The notes under the pieces were generated by a model, which had not been told where the DNA came from, did not search any database, and saw nothing but the letters and a program-made list of their open reading frames with translations. A program made the translations under genes and the position numbers. A DNA stretch of 39,873 nt, taken from an uncultured Eubacteriales bacterium (GTDB taxonomy: Bacteria > Bacillota > Clostridia > Christensenellales > Aristaeellaceae). Each line of letters begins with the position of its first letter. The stretch's first letter is position 1. Of this stretch, positions 22,246 to 32,395 are shown in pieces. The stretch covers positions 1-39,873 of the forward strand of contig ONRC01000057.1 of NCBI GenBank assembly GCA_900320085.1. The letters run 5' to 3'.

Positions 22246-23517
22246 ATGAAGAAACTGATCGTTATTGTATTGATTGCCTGCATGACATTCGCAGGCGCGG
22301 CGCTTTCGGAAAACACCGGCCTTCCCGCTTACGTCTATCCAGGCAATGACCCCATCGAAGCCGCAGTGACGGCCTGCATGGTGGAAAAGGGAAAAGATTA
22401 CCTGCTGGAGGACGGCGCTGTGACCATCCCCGCGCCGGTCATCCTGAAAACCGTCTTCCAGGATGACACCCATACCCTGGTGTACGGCAACTTCTGGGTG
22501 CTCAACTATGTGGAAAAGGATCACGTGCTGGAGTGCATTTCCGGCGGGGAATATCCCGGCGTGATGACGCTGGAAAAGAAGGATGACTGCTGGGAAGCCG
22601 TGGCCCTGGAAACTGCCGGGGACGGCGATGACTACGCCAAGGACATTAAGCGTTTCGCTGACGGCGACGCGGAACTGGAAAACGCTTACTTCCATACCCA
22701 GGATGTATCTGAAGAACCGCTGAAGGGCGTCCGCACCCGGTTCATTCAGGACTATGTGAACGCCAACGGCCTGGACATTACCGCCTATCAGGACTACGGC
22801 TGGGACGCCATTCCCCTGACGGACACGATCGTGGGCCGCATCGAGGATGGCAGCTATATCGTGCGCATTCCCGTTCAGGAAAATGAAACCGGAGAATGGG
22901 TGGCCGACGATATGGCTCAGAATGATTCCATCGTGAAGCTGGCGTACGCGCGGCTGGAAAACGGGGCGTTTGAAGTGCGCTATGATCCCGTGGGGGACGG
23001 GGAAATGGCCGTGGCGGTCCATCATTTCAGCGGCATTGCCTGCGACCAGGCGCACACCTTTGACCTGCTGGTGAAGGACGGCAAGATTCAGGAAGTGACC
23101 GGCGGCTCCTATACCGCCTCCCCGACCGATGAAGAGCTGGCTGCGTATTGCATCGGCGAATGGCGTGAACAGGAAACTCAGTTCACCCAAATGACCATCG
23201 GCACGAACGACGAAGGCGCTCTGACCGCCGAAATCGTTTCGCCCATGACCCACGGCGCGTATCTGTTCCGCATGACGCTGCACTATGACTGCGAGCTGAA
23301 CGCTTTCCTGTACGACGACGGCGCGCTGTACGACCTGCCCATCACCGACAGCGAAGAAGCGGACCTGAGCGAGCCTGTCCAGCAAAACCTGAGCGGCCGC
23401 CTGATGCTTCTGGCCGACGAAAACGACGCGCCCGTGCTGAGCTGGAATTCCCAGTTTACGCGCGAGGAACCCGAGATCGTTTTCTTCCGCCTGAACGGGG
23501 AAGAAGCGGATAAATAA
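22246..23517 (+). CDS. Secreted protein of unknown function, possible chagasin-like segment
   Basis: 423 residues with a signal peptide (M-K-K-L-I-V-I-V-L-I-A-C, cleavage near A-L-S-E). No family is recognised with certainty. The middle part, about residues 195-285, reads D-G-S-Y-I-V-R-I-P-V-Q-E-N-E-T-G-E-W, then D-S-I-V-K-L, then F-E-V-R-Y and H-T-F-D-L-L-V, a beta-rich order that resembles the I42 chagasin-like protease inhibitor fold; this is a weak inference. The mature protein is acidic. GGAAGGAG lies 11 bases before the ATG. It stands alone between two terminators, so it is likely a single-gene unit. Confidence 0.6.
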   Translation: MKKLIVIVLIACMTFAGAALSENTGLPAYVYPGNDPIEAAVTACMVEKGKDYLLEDGAVTIPAPVILKTVFQDDTHTLVYGNFWVLNYVEKDHVLECISGGEYPGVMTLEKKDDCWEAVALETAGDGDDYAKDIKRFADGDAELENAYFHTQDVSEEPLKGVRTRFIQDYVNANGLDITAYQDYGWDAIPLTDTIVGRIEDGSYIVRIPVQENETGEWVADDMAQNDSIVKLAYARLENGAFEVRYDPVGDGEMAVAVHHFSGIACDQAHTFDLLVKDGKIQEVTGGSYTASPTDEELAAYCIGEWREQETQFTQMTIGTNDEGALTAEIVSPMTHGAYLFRMTLHYDCELNAFLYDDGALYDLPITDSEEADLSEPVQQNLSGRLMLLADENDAPVLSWNSQFTREEPEIVFFRLNGEEADK

Positions 23518-23547
23518 CGCTCCCGGCGTTCTCAGGCCAAAAAACAG

Positions 23548-23583
23548 ATTGCCTATTCCCGGATTGGGAATAGGCAATTTTTG
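23548..23583 (+). terminator. Intrinsic terminator
   Basis: Perfect 13-bp arms ATTGCCTATTCCC (23548-23560) and its complement (23566-23578), loop GGATT, then T-run. Confidence 0.9.
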
Positions 23584-23639
23584 ATGAAAGAGTCAGTTAC
23601 GCTTCATCGTTTTATCATCATTTAAAACGTCCCGATGGA

Positions 23640-24653
23640 TCAAACACGTTTTTCCTTGACGATGGCCGGTTTGTTCTGCGCCATCACGCCTGCCAGCGCA
23701 TGGGGCACATAAGGCGCTTCCAGATAAGCGATTTCTTCCTCCGTCAGCTCCAATTCGGTGGCTTTCGCCGCGCCTTCGATGTGGTGGAATTTGGTCGCCC
23801 CTACCACGGGAGCGGTCACCTTGGTCAGCAGCCAGGCCAGGGAAATTTCGGTCATGGATACGCCGCGCTTGTCCGCCAGCTCAGCCACGCGGTCGATGAT
23901 GATGCCATCCTGCTGGGCGGTGGCGTCGTACTTGAATTTGGCATATGCGTCCTTTTCAAGCCGGGCCGAGGTTTCGCCGGGTTTGCGGGAAAGCCTGCCC
24001 GCCGCCAAGGCGCTGTAGGGTGTCAGGGCAATTCCTTCCTCCCGGCAATAGGGCACCATTTCCCGCTCCTCCTCCCGGAAGATCAGGTTGTAATGCCCCT
24101 GGACGGAGATGAATTTCGCCCAGCCTTCTTTTTCCGCCAGGGCGTTTGCCTTCGCCAGCTGCCAGGCGTAGCAGTTGGAGATGCCGATGTAACGCGCTTT
24201 GCCTGCTTTCACCACGCGATTCAGACCATCCAGAATATCTTCAATCGGCGTTTGCCAGTCCCACATGTGATAGATATACAGGTCCACATGATCCATACCC
24301 AGGTTTTGCAGGCTCGTGTTGATCATGCGTTCAATGTGCGTTTGTCCGTTGACGCCGGCTTCAATCTCGTCCTGCGTGCGGGGGAGGAATTTGGTGGCCA
24401 CCACCACTTCGTCCCGCCTGGCAAAGTCCCGCAGGGCCCGGCCCACATATTGCTCGCTGGTGCCGCTTTGATAGGCGATAGCGGTATCGTAGAAGTTGAC
24501 GCCTAATTCGATCCCGTGCCTGATGATTTCCCGGGAATGTTCTTCATCCAGCGTCCAGCCGTGCTGGCCCTGGCCTGGATCGCCAAAGCCCATGCAGCCC
24601 ATGCAGATGCGGGAAACGGTCAGATCGGATTGCCCCAACCTGATGTACTTCAT
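23640..24653 (-). CDS. Aldo/keto reductase
   Basis: 337 residues, single AKR domain. The catalytic set is visible: D56 and Y61 (N-F-Y-D-T-A-I-A-Y), K88 (A-T-K), H129 (L-Y-I-Y-H). NADPH-binding elements S-A-L-A-A-G-R-L and V-V-G-A-T-K are near the end. Families of this type reduce aldehydes or ketones with NADPH; the substrate cannot be deduced. AAAGGAGG is seven bases before the ATG at 24653. It follows the TetR gene by 14 bp in the same direction and should share its promoter and control. Confidence 0.9.
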   Translation of the reverse strand: MKYIRLGQSDLTVSRICMGCMGFGDPGQGQHGWTLDEEHSREIIRHGIELGVNFYDTAIAYQSGTSEQYVGRALRDFARRDEVVVATKFLPRTQDEIEAGVNGQTHIERMINTSLQNLGMDHVDLYIYHMWDWQTPIEDILDGLNRVVKAGKARYIGISNCYAWQLAKANALAEKEGWAKFISVQGHYNLIFREEEREMVPYCREEGIALTPYSALAAGRLSRKPGETSARLEKDAYAKFKYDATAQQDGIIIDRVAELADKRGVSMTEISLAWLLTKVTAPVVGATKFHHIEGAAKATELELTEEEIAYLEAPYVPHALAGVMAQNKPAIVKEKRV

Positions 24654-24667
24654 GCTATTTCCTCCTT

Positions 24668-25291
24668 TTACGGCTCCAACAATTTGATTAGACAGCTGTA
24701 CGTGAGATCATAGGCCGACTGATATACATAGGGGAGTCCGGCCTGCGCCATGGCTTGCTTCTGCTTTTCGGTGACGGTGGTGTAGGGATAGATCCCATAG
24801 ATAAAGGGAAAAAAGGCGTACAGGAAGCGCTGACGGGCGGCCTGATCCATTCCGGGAACATATTTTTCAAGCATCTGCTCCACGGTTTTCAGCGACGCGC
24901 CGAAAGCGACCTTGAATTCCGCCAGCCGTTCCGGGCGGGAATTGGCTTCCATGTCATAGAGATTCATGGACAAAAGCCGCAGCAGGCGGGGACGATCCGT
25001 CAGCGTGCGGGCCAGCGTCCGGGCCAGCTCGTCCCGCGGCATGGTTTCTGTTTGCTCCATCACGGCGGTCAAGGCTTCTGCCCACAGCTCGTATTCCTTT
25101 TGCAGCAGGGCCAGGAAGATTTCTTCCTTGGTTTCAAAATAGTTGTAGATGGACGTGCGGGTGAAGGATGTGGCCGCCCCGATCTCCTTGATGGTGATTT
25201 CCTTGAAGCTCATGGTTTCATTCAGCTTTGCGCAGGCCTGGATGATTTCCTCCTTCCGGGCCGCGGTCAAGGCTGCCGATCCTCTGGGCAT
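24668..25291 (-). CDS. TetR-family transcriptional regulator
   Basis: 207 residues. The N-terminal helix-turn-helix is typical: F-K-E-I-T-I-K-E-I-G-A-A-T-S-F-T-R-T-S-I then Y-N-Y-F-E-T-K-E-E-I-F. The C-terminal part is helical and probably binds a ligand; its identity is unknown. GGGAGGG is seven bases before the ATG at 25291. A 13-bp palindrome over its -35 box suggests it represses its own operon, including the following aldo/keto reductase, until a reactive carbonyl or other inducer appears (inference). Confidence 0.9.
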   Translation of the reverse strand: MPRGSAALTAARKEEIIQACAKLNETMSFKEITIKEIGAATSFTRTSIYNYFETKEEIFLALLQKEYELWAEALTAVMEQTETMPRDELARTLARTLTDRPRLLRLLSMNLYDMEANSRPERLAEFKVAFGASLKTVEQMLEKYVPGMDQAARQRFLYAFFPFIYGIYPYTTVTEKQKQAMAQAGLPYVYQSAYDLTYSCLIKLLEP

Positions 25292-25336
25292 ATTCGTTCC
25301 CTCCCTGTTTTCCCATGATGCCGTATCCTCAATCTG

Positions 25337-25365
25337 AGTATATTACAATAATGACACGATGTCAA
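25337..25365 (-). promoter_or_regulatory. Sigma-A promoter with TetR operator-like palindrome
   Basis: Minus strand: -35 TTGACA (25360-25365), 17-bp spacer, -10 TATACT (25337-25342). The palindrome TGACA-CGA-TGTCA at 25352-25364 covers the -35 box, a likely binding site of the TetR protein encoded next. Confidence 0.75.
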
Positions 25366-25493
25366 TATAAAGTTTCAAGAATGACAAATCGCCGGGTGAC
25401 AATGCGCTTTGCGGGTGATCATGGCATCGCTTTGCCTGGGGGCGTATGGCATTGAAAGCGGCGGCTGTCCATTGGCCGTTTATCGCGCCGCGC

Positions 25494-25522
25494 TTGCTTT
25501 TCTCCCGGTTTTCCCGTATAAT
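25494..25522 (+). promoter_or_regulatory. Sigma-A promoter of tex
   Basis: -35 TTGCTT (25494-25499), 17-bp spacer, -10 TATAAT (25517-25522); the start codon follows 43 bases later. Confidence 0.7.
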
Positions 25523-25565
25523 AAACCCTGCCGCGTTTGCGGAAACAGACGCAAGGAGGATTTGT

Positions 25566-27716
<2,151 letters not shown>

Positions 27717-27829
27717 GCTGTGCAGGCTCGTATTGTTTACCAAAAACGCCAACCCTGTACCCAGGCGGCCGTCTACGGATGAATGACAACCGGGCATCGG
27801 GTACGCCCCGCCGCCATCCAAAATAACGC

Positions 27830-27858
27830 TTGTCAAAATAGGTCGATCGTGGTACTAT
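27830..27858 (+). promoter_or_regulatory. Candidate promoter of glgA
   Basis: -35 TTGTCA (27830-27835), 17-bp spacer, -10 TACTAT (27853-27858, 4 of 6). Eighty bases before the start codon. Confidence 0.5.
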
Positions 27859-27937
27859 AAATACAAGAAAGCTGGCAAAGCTTCTTCACAGATCGGAAAA
27901 TGACAGTCAATATTTTATGAAACGGAGGAACAAATTC

Positions 27938-29395
27938 ATGGCGAAGAAACGCAAAATCGCTTTCGTCGGCTCGGAATGCTATCCGTTTGTAAAGACGGGC
28001 GGCCTGGGAGACGTGATGTACGCGCTGCCCCGGGCTTTGGTGGGGGAAAATTGCGAGGTTCGGGTCATCCTGCCGCTGTACGCCTGCATCCCGCAGAAAT
28101 ACAAGGATCAAATGGAATTCAAGGGCTCCTTCATGATGGATCTGACGCTGGAAGGCCGCACCTTCTTCGTGGGCATCATGGAGCTAAAAATGGACGGCGT
28201 GACCTACGACTTCGTCGAGAACAAGGAATTCTTTGACTGGGGCAATCCCTATACCGGGCTGTGGGAGGATATTCCAAAGTATTGCTTCTTCTCCAAGGCT
28301 TCCCTGGCGATTATGAACTATCTGGAATGGGCGCCCGACGTGATCCACTGCCACGACTGGCAGGCCGCCCTCGTGCCGCTGTACAAGCGCACCAAGTTCT
28401 GGGATACGCCCGTTGGCGCGGCCAGGACGGTGCTGACGATCCACAACCTGCGCTTCCAGGGCATCTGCAGCATTCCCCACCTGAAATACTGGTCCGGCCT
28501 GCGGGACGATTTGTTCGACTATCCCGTGCTTAAATGGAACGAGGATGAAGCCAACATGTTCAAGGGCGGCATTGCCTTTGCGGACCGCATCACCACCGTC
28601 AGCGAAACCTATGCCCAGGAGATTCAGACCCCCGCTTACGGCGAAGGGCTGGACGCGCATTTGCGGTATCACAGCCCGCGGCTGAGCGGCATCGTGAACG
28701 GTATCGACGTGGGCCAGTGGGACCCGGCCGCGGACAAGCTGCTGGCCGCAAAGTACGATGTGAATAACGCTGTCGAACAGAAGAAGCGCAACAAGCTCGC
28801 CCTCCAGGAGAGGCTGGGGCTGGAGCTGGATGAAAACAAAATGGTGCTCGGCCTTGTTTCCCGCCTGACGGACCAGAAGGGTCTGGACCTGGTGAACGCG
28901 GTCTTCCAGCAGATGATGGACAGCAACACCCAGGTGGTGGTGCTTGGCACCGGCGACCCGCGCTACGAGAACGCGTTCCGGTACTATGAGGGAATCTACA
29001 AGGGCAGCGTATGCGCCTACATCTCCTACGACGAAAAGCTGGCCCACCTGATCTATGCCGGCGCGGACGCCTTCCTGGTGCCCAGCCTGTTCGAGCCCTG
29101 CGGCCTGACCCAGCTGATTGCCATGCGCTACGGCACCGCGCCCATCGTCCGGGAAACCGGCGGATTGAAGGATACCGTGCTTCCTTTCAACGGCGAGCAG
29201 GGCGAGGGCAACGGCTTCACCTTCGATCAGTATGACGCGAACCTTCTGCTGGACGCGGTGAACGACGCGAAGAACGTGTATTTCAATGACCGCAGCGCCT
29301 GGGACGAGATGGTGAAGCGCAACATGCGCAAGGATGTTTCCTGGGTCAGCAGCGCGGACAAATACCTGGCGCTGTATGATGAACTCATGCAATGA
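27938..29395 (+). CDS. glgA: Glycogen synthase (ADP-glucose type)
   Basis: 485 residues. The ADP-glucose site K-T-G-G-L-G-D-V is at 19-26. H-C-H-D-W-Q, V-N-G-I-D, L-V-S-R-L-T-D-Q-K-G-L and the GT5 block L-V-P-S-L-F-E-P-C-G-L-T-Q follow in order. It extends alpha-1,4-glucan chains from ADP-glucose. The CGGAGG site is seven to nine bases before the ATG at 27938. In many Clostridia glgA sits with glgC, glgD or glgB; none of these is nearby, though the GH13 enzyme in this window acts on related polymers. A candidate promoter lies upstream. Confidence 0.95.
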   Translation: MAKKRKIAFVGSECYPFVKTGGLGDVMYALPRALVGENCEVRVILPLYACIPQKYKDQMEFKGSFMMDLTLEGRTFFVGIMELKMDGVTYDFVENKEFFDWGNPYTGLWEDIPKYCFFSKASLAIMNYLEWAPDVIHCHDWQAALVPLYKRTKFWDTPVGAARTVLTIHNLRFQGICSIPHLKYWSGLRDDLFDYPVLKWNEDEANMFKGGIAFADRITTVSETYAQEIQTPAYGEGLDAHLRYHSPRLSGIVNGIDVGQWDPAADKLLAAKYDVNNAVEQKKRNKLALQERLGLELDENKMVLGLVSRLTDQKGLDLVNAVFQQMMDSNTQVVVLGTGDPRYENAFRYYEGIYKGSVCAYISYDEKLAHLIYAGADAFLVPSLFEPCGLTQLIAMRYGTAPIVRETGGLKDTVLPFNGEQGEGNGFTFDQYDANLLLDAVNDAKNVYFNDRSAWDEMVKRNMRKDVSWVSSADKYLALYDELMQ

Positions 29396-29454
29396 TCCTT
29401 TTTCATAAAACAGAAGTTGTAAGTGAATAATTTTGAAGATATGAGGTGCGTACT

Positions 29455-29889
29455 ATGACCGAACAGGAAGCCCCGCGCTGCAAATGCGGGTACTGCATGG
29501 GCGGCGAGCTGCTGGATGCCTTTGGCATTCCCATCTGCGCGCTGTCCGTGAGCCAGCTCATCTTATTCCGGGAGCAGAGCCATCCGGGCCGCTGCATCGT
29601 GGCCTACAAGGATCACGTGAGCGAGATCGTGGACATCAGCCCGGAGGAGCGCGCCGCCTTCATGGAGGATATCGCCCGCGCGGCGAAAGCCATCCACGCC
29701 GCCTTCCATCCGGAAAAAATCAACTACGGCGCGTATGGGGACACCGGCTGCCACCTGCATGTCCACCTGGTACCCAAGTATCGGGACGGCTTTGAGTGGG
29801 GCGGCGTGTTCGCCATGAACCCGGGACAAACCAAGCTCAGCGAAGCGGAATACGCGGAAATGATCGAAAAAATCAAATCGAATCTGTAA
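29455..29889 (+). CDS. HIT family protein (histidine triad)
   Basis: 144 residues. The histidine triad is C-H-L-H-V-H-L-V-P near residue 101, and an upstream block of cysteines, C-K-C-G-Y-C, begins at residue 9 and may bind zinc. HIT proteins hydrolyse nucleoside phosphoramidates or dinucleotides such as AMP-linked compounds. The ATG at 29455 lies six bases after GAGGTG; a GTG three codons upstream is less likely. It follows glgA by 59 bp without a terminator, so it is probably cotranscribed, and ends at a strong terminator. Confidence 0.85.
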   Translation: MTEQEAPRCKCGYCMGGELLDAFGIPICALSVSQLILFREQSHPGRCIVAYKDHVSEIVDISPEERAAFMEDIARAAKAIHAAFHPEKINYGAYGDTGCHLHVHLVPKYRDGFEWGGVFAMNPGQTKLSEAEYAEMIEKIKSNL

Positions 29890-29896
29890 AAAGAAT

Positions 29897-29930
29897 CACC
29901 ATGGCGGGAAATCTGCCATGGTGTTTTTTT
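29897..29930 (+). terminator. Intrinsic terminator of the glgA-HIT unit
   Basis: CACCATGGC (29897-29905) pairs with GCCATGGTG (29915-29923), followed by seven T. Confidence 0.9.
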
Positions 29931-29982
29931 CGTGATCAAACATTTCAAATGCTGACCGCCGATTCTGTTTTTGATGAGAAAC

Positions 29983-30010
29983 AAAAAACTGCCCGGCATC
30001 TGCCGGGCAG
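29983..30010 (-). terminator. Intrinsic terminator of the PhnD-like gene
   Basis: Minus strand: CTGCCCGGCA (30010-30001) pairs with the complement at 29998-29989, followed by six T (29988-29983). Confidence 0.85.
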
Positions 30011-30024
30011 AAAGGACATTGAAA

Positions 30025-31072
30025 TTACTTCACCACAGACAGAGCCTGACGGGCGCCGTCGTAGTCGCTGTCCTGCGCGATGGCGTAGCCGGTGTGGCTG
30101 TACACGGAGAAGATGGCCTTGCCTTCTTCGGTGTTGATGATGTTGATCAGCGCGGTCTGCAGGGCGTTGATGAATTCGGGGTTGTTGATTTCGGGCTTGG
30201 CGGTGGTGATGGCCACGGTGTCGTTATAGATACCGGGGGTCACGCCGATGACGTTCAGTTCGTCCCAGATGGCGGCTTCGCGGCCCATGCCCTGCTTGCC
30301 GGTGGCGTCCTTCTGGTCGATGGGCAGGTTCCAGGGTTCTTCATAGTCGCGGCGGCCATCGGCGTAGCAGCAGATGATGTCCACCTGCTCGGCGGCAGCC
30401 TGGGCGAAAGCGTCGGCATAACCCAGGGTAACCACGCTGGACAGGTCGGAAACCTTCTTGCCGTCATAGTTGTTCATCAGCCACATGGTGGGGTAGATGT
30501 AACCGGCGGAGGAGGAGGTGTTGCCCACGGCCCAGGTGCAGTCGTTCAGCTCTTCCCAGGTCGGCTTTTCACCGGCGTTGACCTTGGCGGCCAGGGCCTT
30601 GCCCTTTTCGGTGGGGGCGGCGTAAATCAGGGAGCGGTAGAAGGTCACCTGGTTTTCGGTGGGCAGGGTCTTGTTGGCCACGCCGTTCCAGTCGGCGGGG
30701 TTTTCGCTGTCGTTGCTGAGGCCGGCGCGAGTGGCGGTCAGGATGACGGCCACTTCCTGGCTCTGGCTGTAGATGGCGTAGGTGCCGCCGGGCAGCCAGC
30801 CCACGTCGATGGTGCCGGCGCTCATGGCTTCGCCGGTGGCTTCATAGCTGGTGCCAACGGAGATTTTCCACCTTGCCGATGTCATAGCCCAGCTTGGCCA
30901 TTTCGGCCTGCACCAGCTCGGGCAGGTTCTTGGTGCCGGTGATGATGACGTCGGCATCCTTGGAGGGCACGAACTGGAAGGTCAGTGTGTCCATCTTGAC
31001 GTTGTCGGCCAGGGCGGCGGCGCAGCCCAGGGTCAGCATCAGCGCCAGGAGCAGGGAAACGAGCTTTTTCAT
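30025..31072 (-). pseudogene. PhnD-type substrate-binding protein, frameshifted by one base
   Basis: The start at 31072 gives a signal peptide ending A-L-A-D-N, then L-T-F-Q-F-V-P-S-K-D-A-D, typical of phosphate/phosphonate-binding proteins. The frame is lost after D-I-G-K-V-E near 30864-30867, where the minus strand has AAAA. Removing one A restores I-S-V-G-T-S-Y-E-A-T-G-E-A-M-S-A-G-T-I-D and about 280 further residues to the normal end, giving 348 in all. D-V-G-W-L-P-G-G-T-Y is the ligand pocket region. The remainder is intact, so this is a recent mutation, a short A-run error, or an assembly slip. No phn permease or ATPase is in the window, so it is an orphan receptor here. Confidence 0.85.
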
Positions 31073-31466
31073 GTGTTTTCCTCCTTGTGTGTGTTGAAAA
31101 AGATTGAGGATCGTTCTGAAAAGAACATGTATAGTATATACGATAGCAGATAAAAATGTGTAAATAAACCATTACGTTTTTGTTACAGGATGCAATACAT
31201 TGCCCGAGCCCGGAGCGGGCGGCTTTTGTTCAGGTGACGCCCAGGGGAAAATGCTGGCGGCAGCGCCGCGGCGTATTGCGTTGCGCTCGTTTTTTGATAT
31301 GATGCACATGGCTGAACGACCCTTGCGCGAACATGAAAAAAAGCCGTAACCTTGGATGAAAGACACTTAACGCTTCAAACTGTTCCTCTTCAAAGTTCTT
31401 ATCATTTTTAAAAGTTGAATGCTATCAAATAATAAAACGCCCCCATAGTTCGATTTGGCAATCATG

Positions 31467-31506
31467 AAAAAAGACCTGCCGTGATGCCGCACGGCGGGCC
31501 TTTTTT
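31467..31506. terminator. Bidirectional terminator (end of the candidate small RNA)
   Basis: Six A at 31467-31472, a GC-rich stem of about 11 bp with one mismatch, and six T at 31501-31506. It can end minus-strand transcription from the promoter at 31589-31617. Confidence 0.8.
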
Positions 31507-31582
31507 CAGGGAGAAGAAAAGGAGGAGAATTTGGTGCAGCTGTCATTCTGTTCCGAATTGGAATTAGATATGACTAACTACA
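31467..31582 (-). ncRNA. Candidate small RNA with C-rich anti-Shine-Dalgarno stretch
   Basis: A perfect sigma-A promoter (31589-31617) would start a minus-strand transcript near 31582, and a strong terminator ends it near 31467, giving about 116 nt. No convincing reading frame lies in it. Its middle reads CUCCUCCUUUUCUUCUCC, unpaired in appearance and complementary to AAGGAGG-type ribosome binding sites. Such C-rich loops occur in known Gram-positive regulatory RNAs (for example the RsaE and FsrA types). No similarity to a named RNA is claimed. An alternative is a 21-codon plus-strand frame (GTG at 31533), but no plus-strand promoter serves it. Confidence 0.6.
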
Positions 31583-31588
31583 TATGCC

Positions 31589-31617
31589 ATTATACATGAC
31601 CTCCTGCGTCTTGTCAA
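31589..31617 (-). promoter_or_regulatory. Perfect-consensus sigma-A promoter of the candidate small RNA
   Basis: Minus strand: -35 TTGACA (31612-31617), 17-bp spacer, -10 TATAAT (31589-31594). No protein-coding gene lies within reach in this direction before the terminator. Confidence 0.85.
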
Positions 31618-31672
31618 GCAAAAAAGCAGAAAAAACTGTGGAAAAAACTGCGGGAAAAATCTGAAATAATGG

Positions 31673-31701
31673 TTTACAAACGGGGATAATCATGTTACAA
31701 T
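31673..31701 (+). promoter_or_regulatory. Sigma-A promoter of rpsO
   Basis: -35 TTTACA (31673-31678), 17-bp spacer, -10 TACAAT (31696-31701). It is divergent to the small RNA promoter, the two -35 boxes being 55 bases apart. Confidence 0.8.
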
Positions 31702-31707
31702 GATGAG

Positions 31708-31800
31708 CGTGGTTTTTAGAACCGCTTTCCCGGGATGGCGATGCTCCAACGCGTATCTGAGGAAGCGGCGATTGAAGATGGGCGCAGCCACCGCCCAAAA
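31708..31800 (+). promoter_or_regulatory. Structured rpsO leader, possible S15 autoregulatory site
   Basis: The 5' leader of about 105 bases contains CCGCTT (near 31722) that can pair with AAGCGG (near 31763), and GGGCG that can pair with CGCCC just before the Shine-Dalgarno AAGGAGG. S15 represses its own translation through leader structures in several phyla; which class this would be cannot be told by eye. Confidence 0.35.
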
Positions 31801-31813
31801 GGAGGAAAACACC

Positions 31814-32077
31814 ATGGATAAGGAACTCAAGGCCCAGATCATGAAGGACTATGCCCGCAGCGAGAACGACACCGGTTCTCCCGAAGTGCAGGTCGCGCTG
31901 CTGACCGAACGCATCAACCACCTGAACGAGCACCTGAAGCTCAACAAGAAGGACCACCATTCCCGCCGCGGTCTGCTGCTGATGGTCGGCCGCCGCCGCG
32001 GTTTGCTGGACTACCTCAAGAAGACCGACATCGAACGGTATCGTGACCTGATCGCCAAGCTGGGTCTGCGTAAATAA
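31814..32077 (+). CDS. rpsO: 30S ribosomal protein S15
   Basis: 87 residues, close to the usual 89. The sequence has [19 protein letters not shown], then [20 protein letters not shown] and R-R-G-L-L-D-Y-L, all diagnostic of S15. It binds 16S rRNA early in small-subunit assembly. AAGGAGG lies eight bases before the ATG at 31814. A longer in-frame opening upstream is leader sequence. It has its own promoter and terminator and precedes pnp, as in many bacteria. Confidence 0.98.
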   Translation: MDKELKAQIMKDYARSENDTGSPEVQVALLTERINHLNEHLKLNKKDHHSRRGLLLMVGRRRGLLDYLKKTDIERYRDLIAKLGLRK

Positions 32078-32087
32078 TGCGCATGGG

Positions 32088-32125
32088 GCTATCGGCTGGA
32101 TAAAAAGACAGCCGATAGCTTTTTG
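32088..32125 (+). terminator. Intrinsic terminator of rpsO
   Basis: GCTATCGGCTG (32088-32098) pairs perfectly with CAGCCGATAGC (32109-32119), followed by five T. Some read-through to pnp is possible. Confidence 0.85.
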
Positions 32126-32156
32126 TTTCATCCTTTGGCGAGGACAAAGGGGAATT

Positions 32157-32368
32157 GTCAAGGGGAACTCCCCTTGACTGAGATCCACAGCGGCGGCGTG
32201 TACGCCGCGAGGACTGAAAATTTCTGTAGGGAACGAAGATGACCGAAAGAAATTTTCATACCTTGCAGTTTTTCCGCCCGGAAATTCCGAAGGGATTTCA
32301 GGAAAAACTGTAGGGGAATCCCGAAAGGGGGAAGGATTCCCCCTTTCGCGCTGCCGCAGAGCGGCAGC
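32157..32368. repeat. Chain of six hairpins between rpsO and pnp
   Basis: Perfect stems in a row: 32157-32165/32170-32178 (GTCAAGGGG), 32193-32198/32203-32208 (GCGGCG), 32216-32225/32248-32257 (GAAAATTTCT), 32266-32275/32301-32310 (CAGTTTTTCC), 32322-32333/32337-32348 (CGAAAGGGGGAA) and 32350-32357/32361-32368 (GCTGCCGC). None ends in a T-run. The region has no gene. It may be a dispersed repeat or a leader that controls pnp, which in E. coli is regulated through RNase III cleavage of a leader stem. Confidence 0.65.
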
Positions 32369-32395
32369 AGAGTGTGTGTGAGGAGAAGAGAAAAA

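Noticed and set aside
31533..31598. Plus-strand 21-codon frame after GGAGG
   Set aside because: A terminator lies just upstream and no plus-strand promoter is visible; the minus-strand RNA explains the region better.
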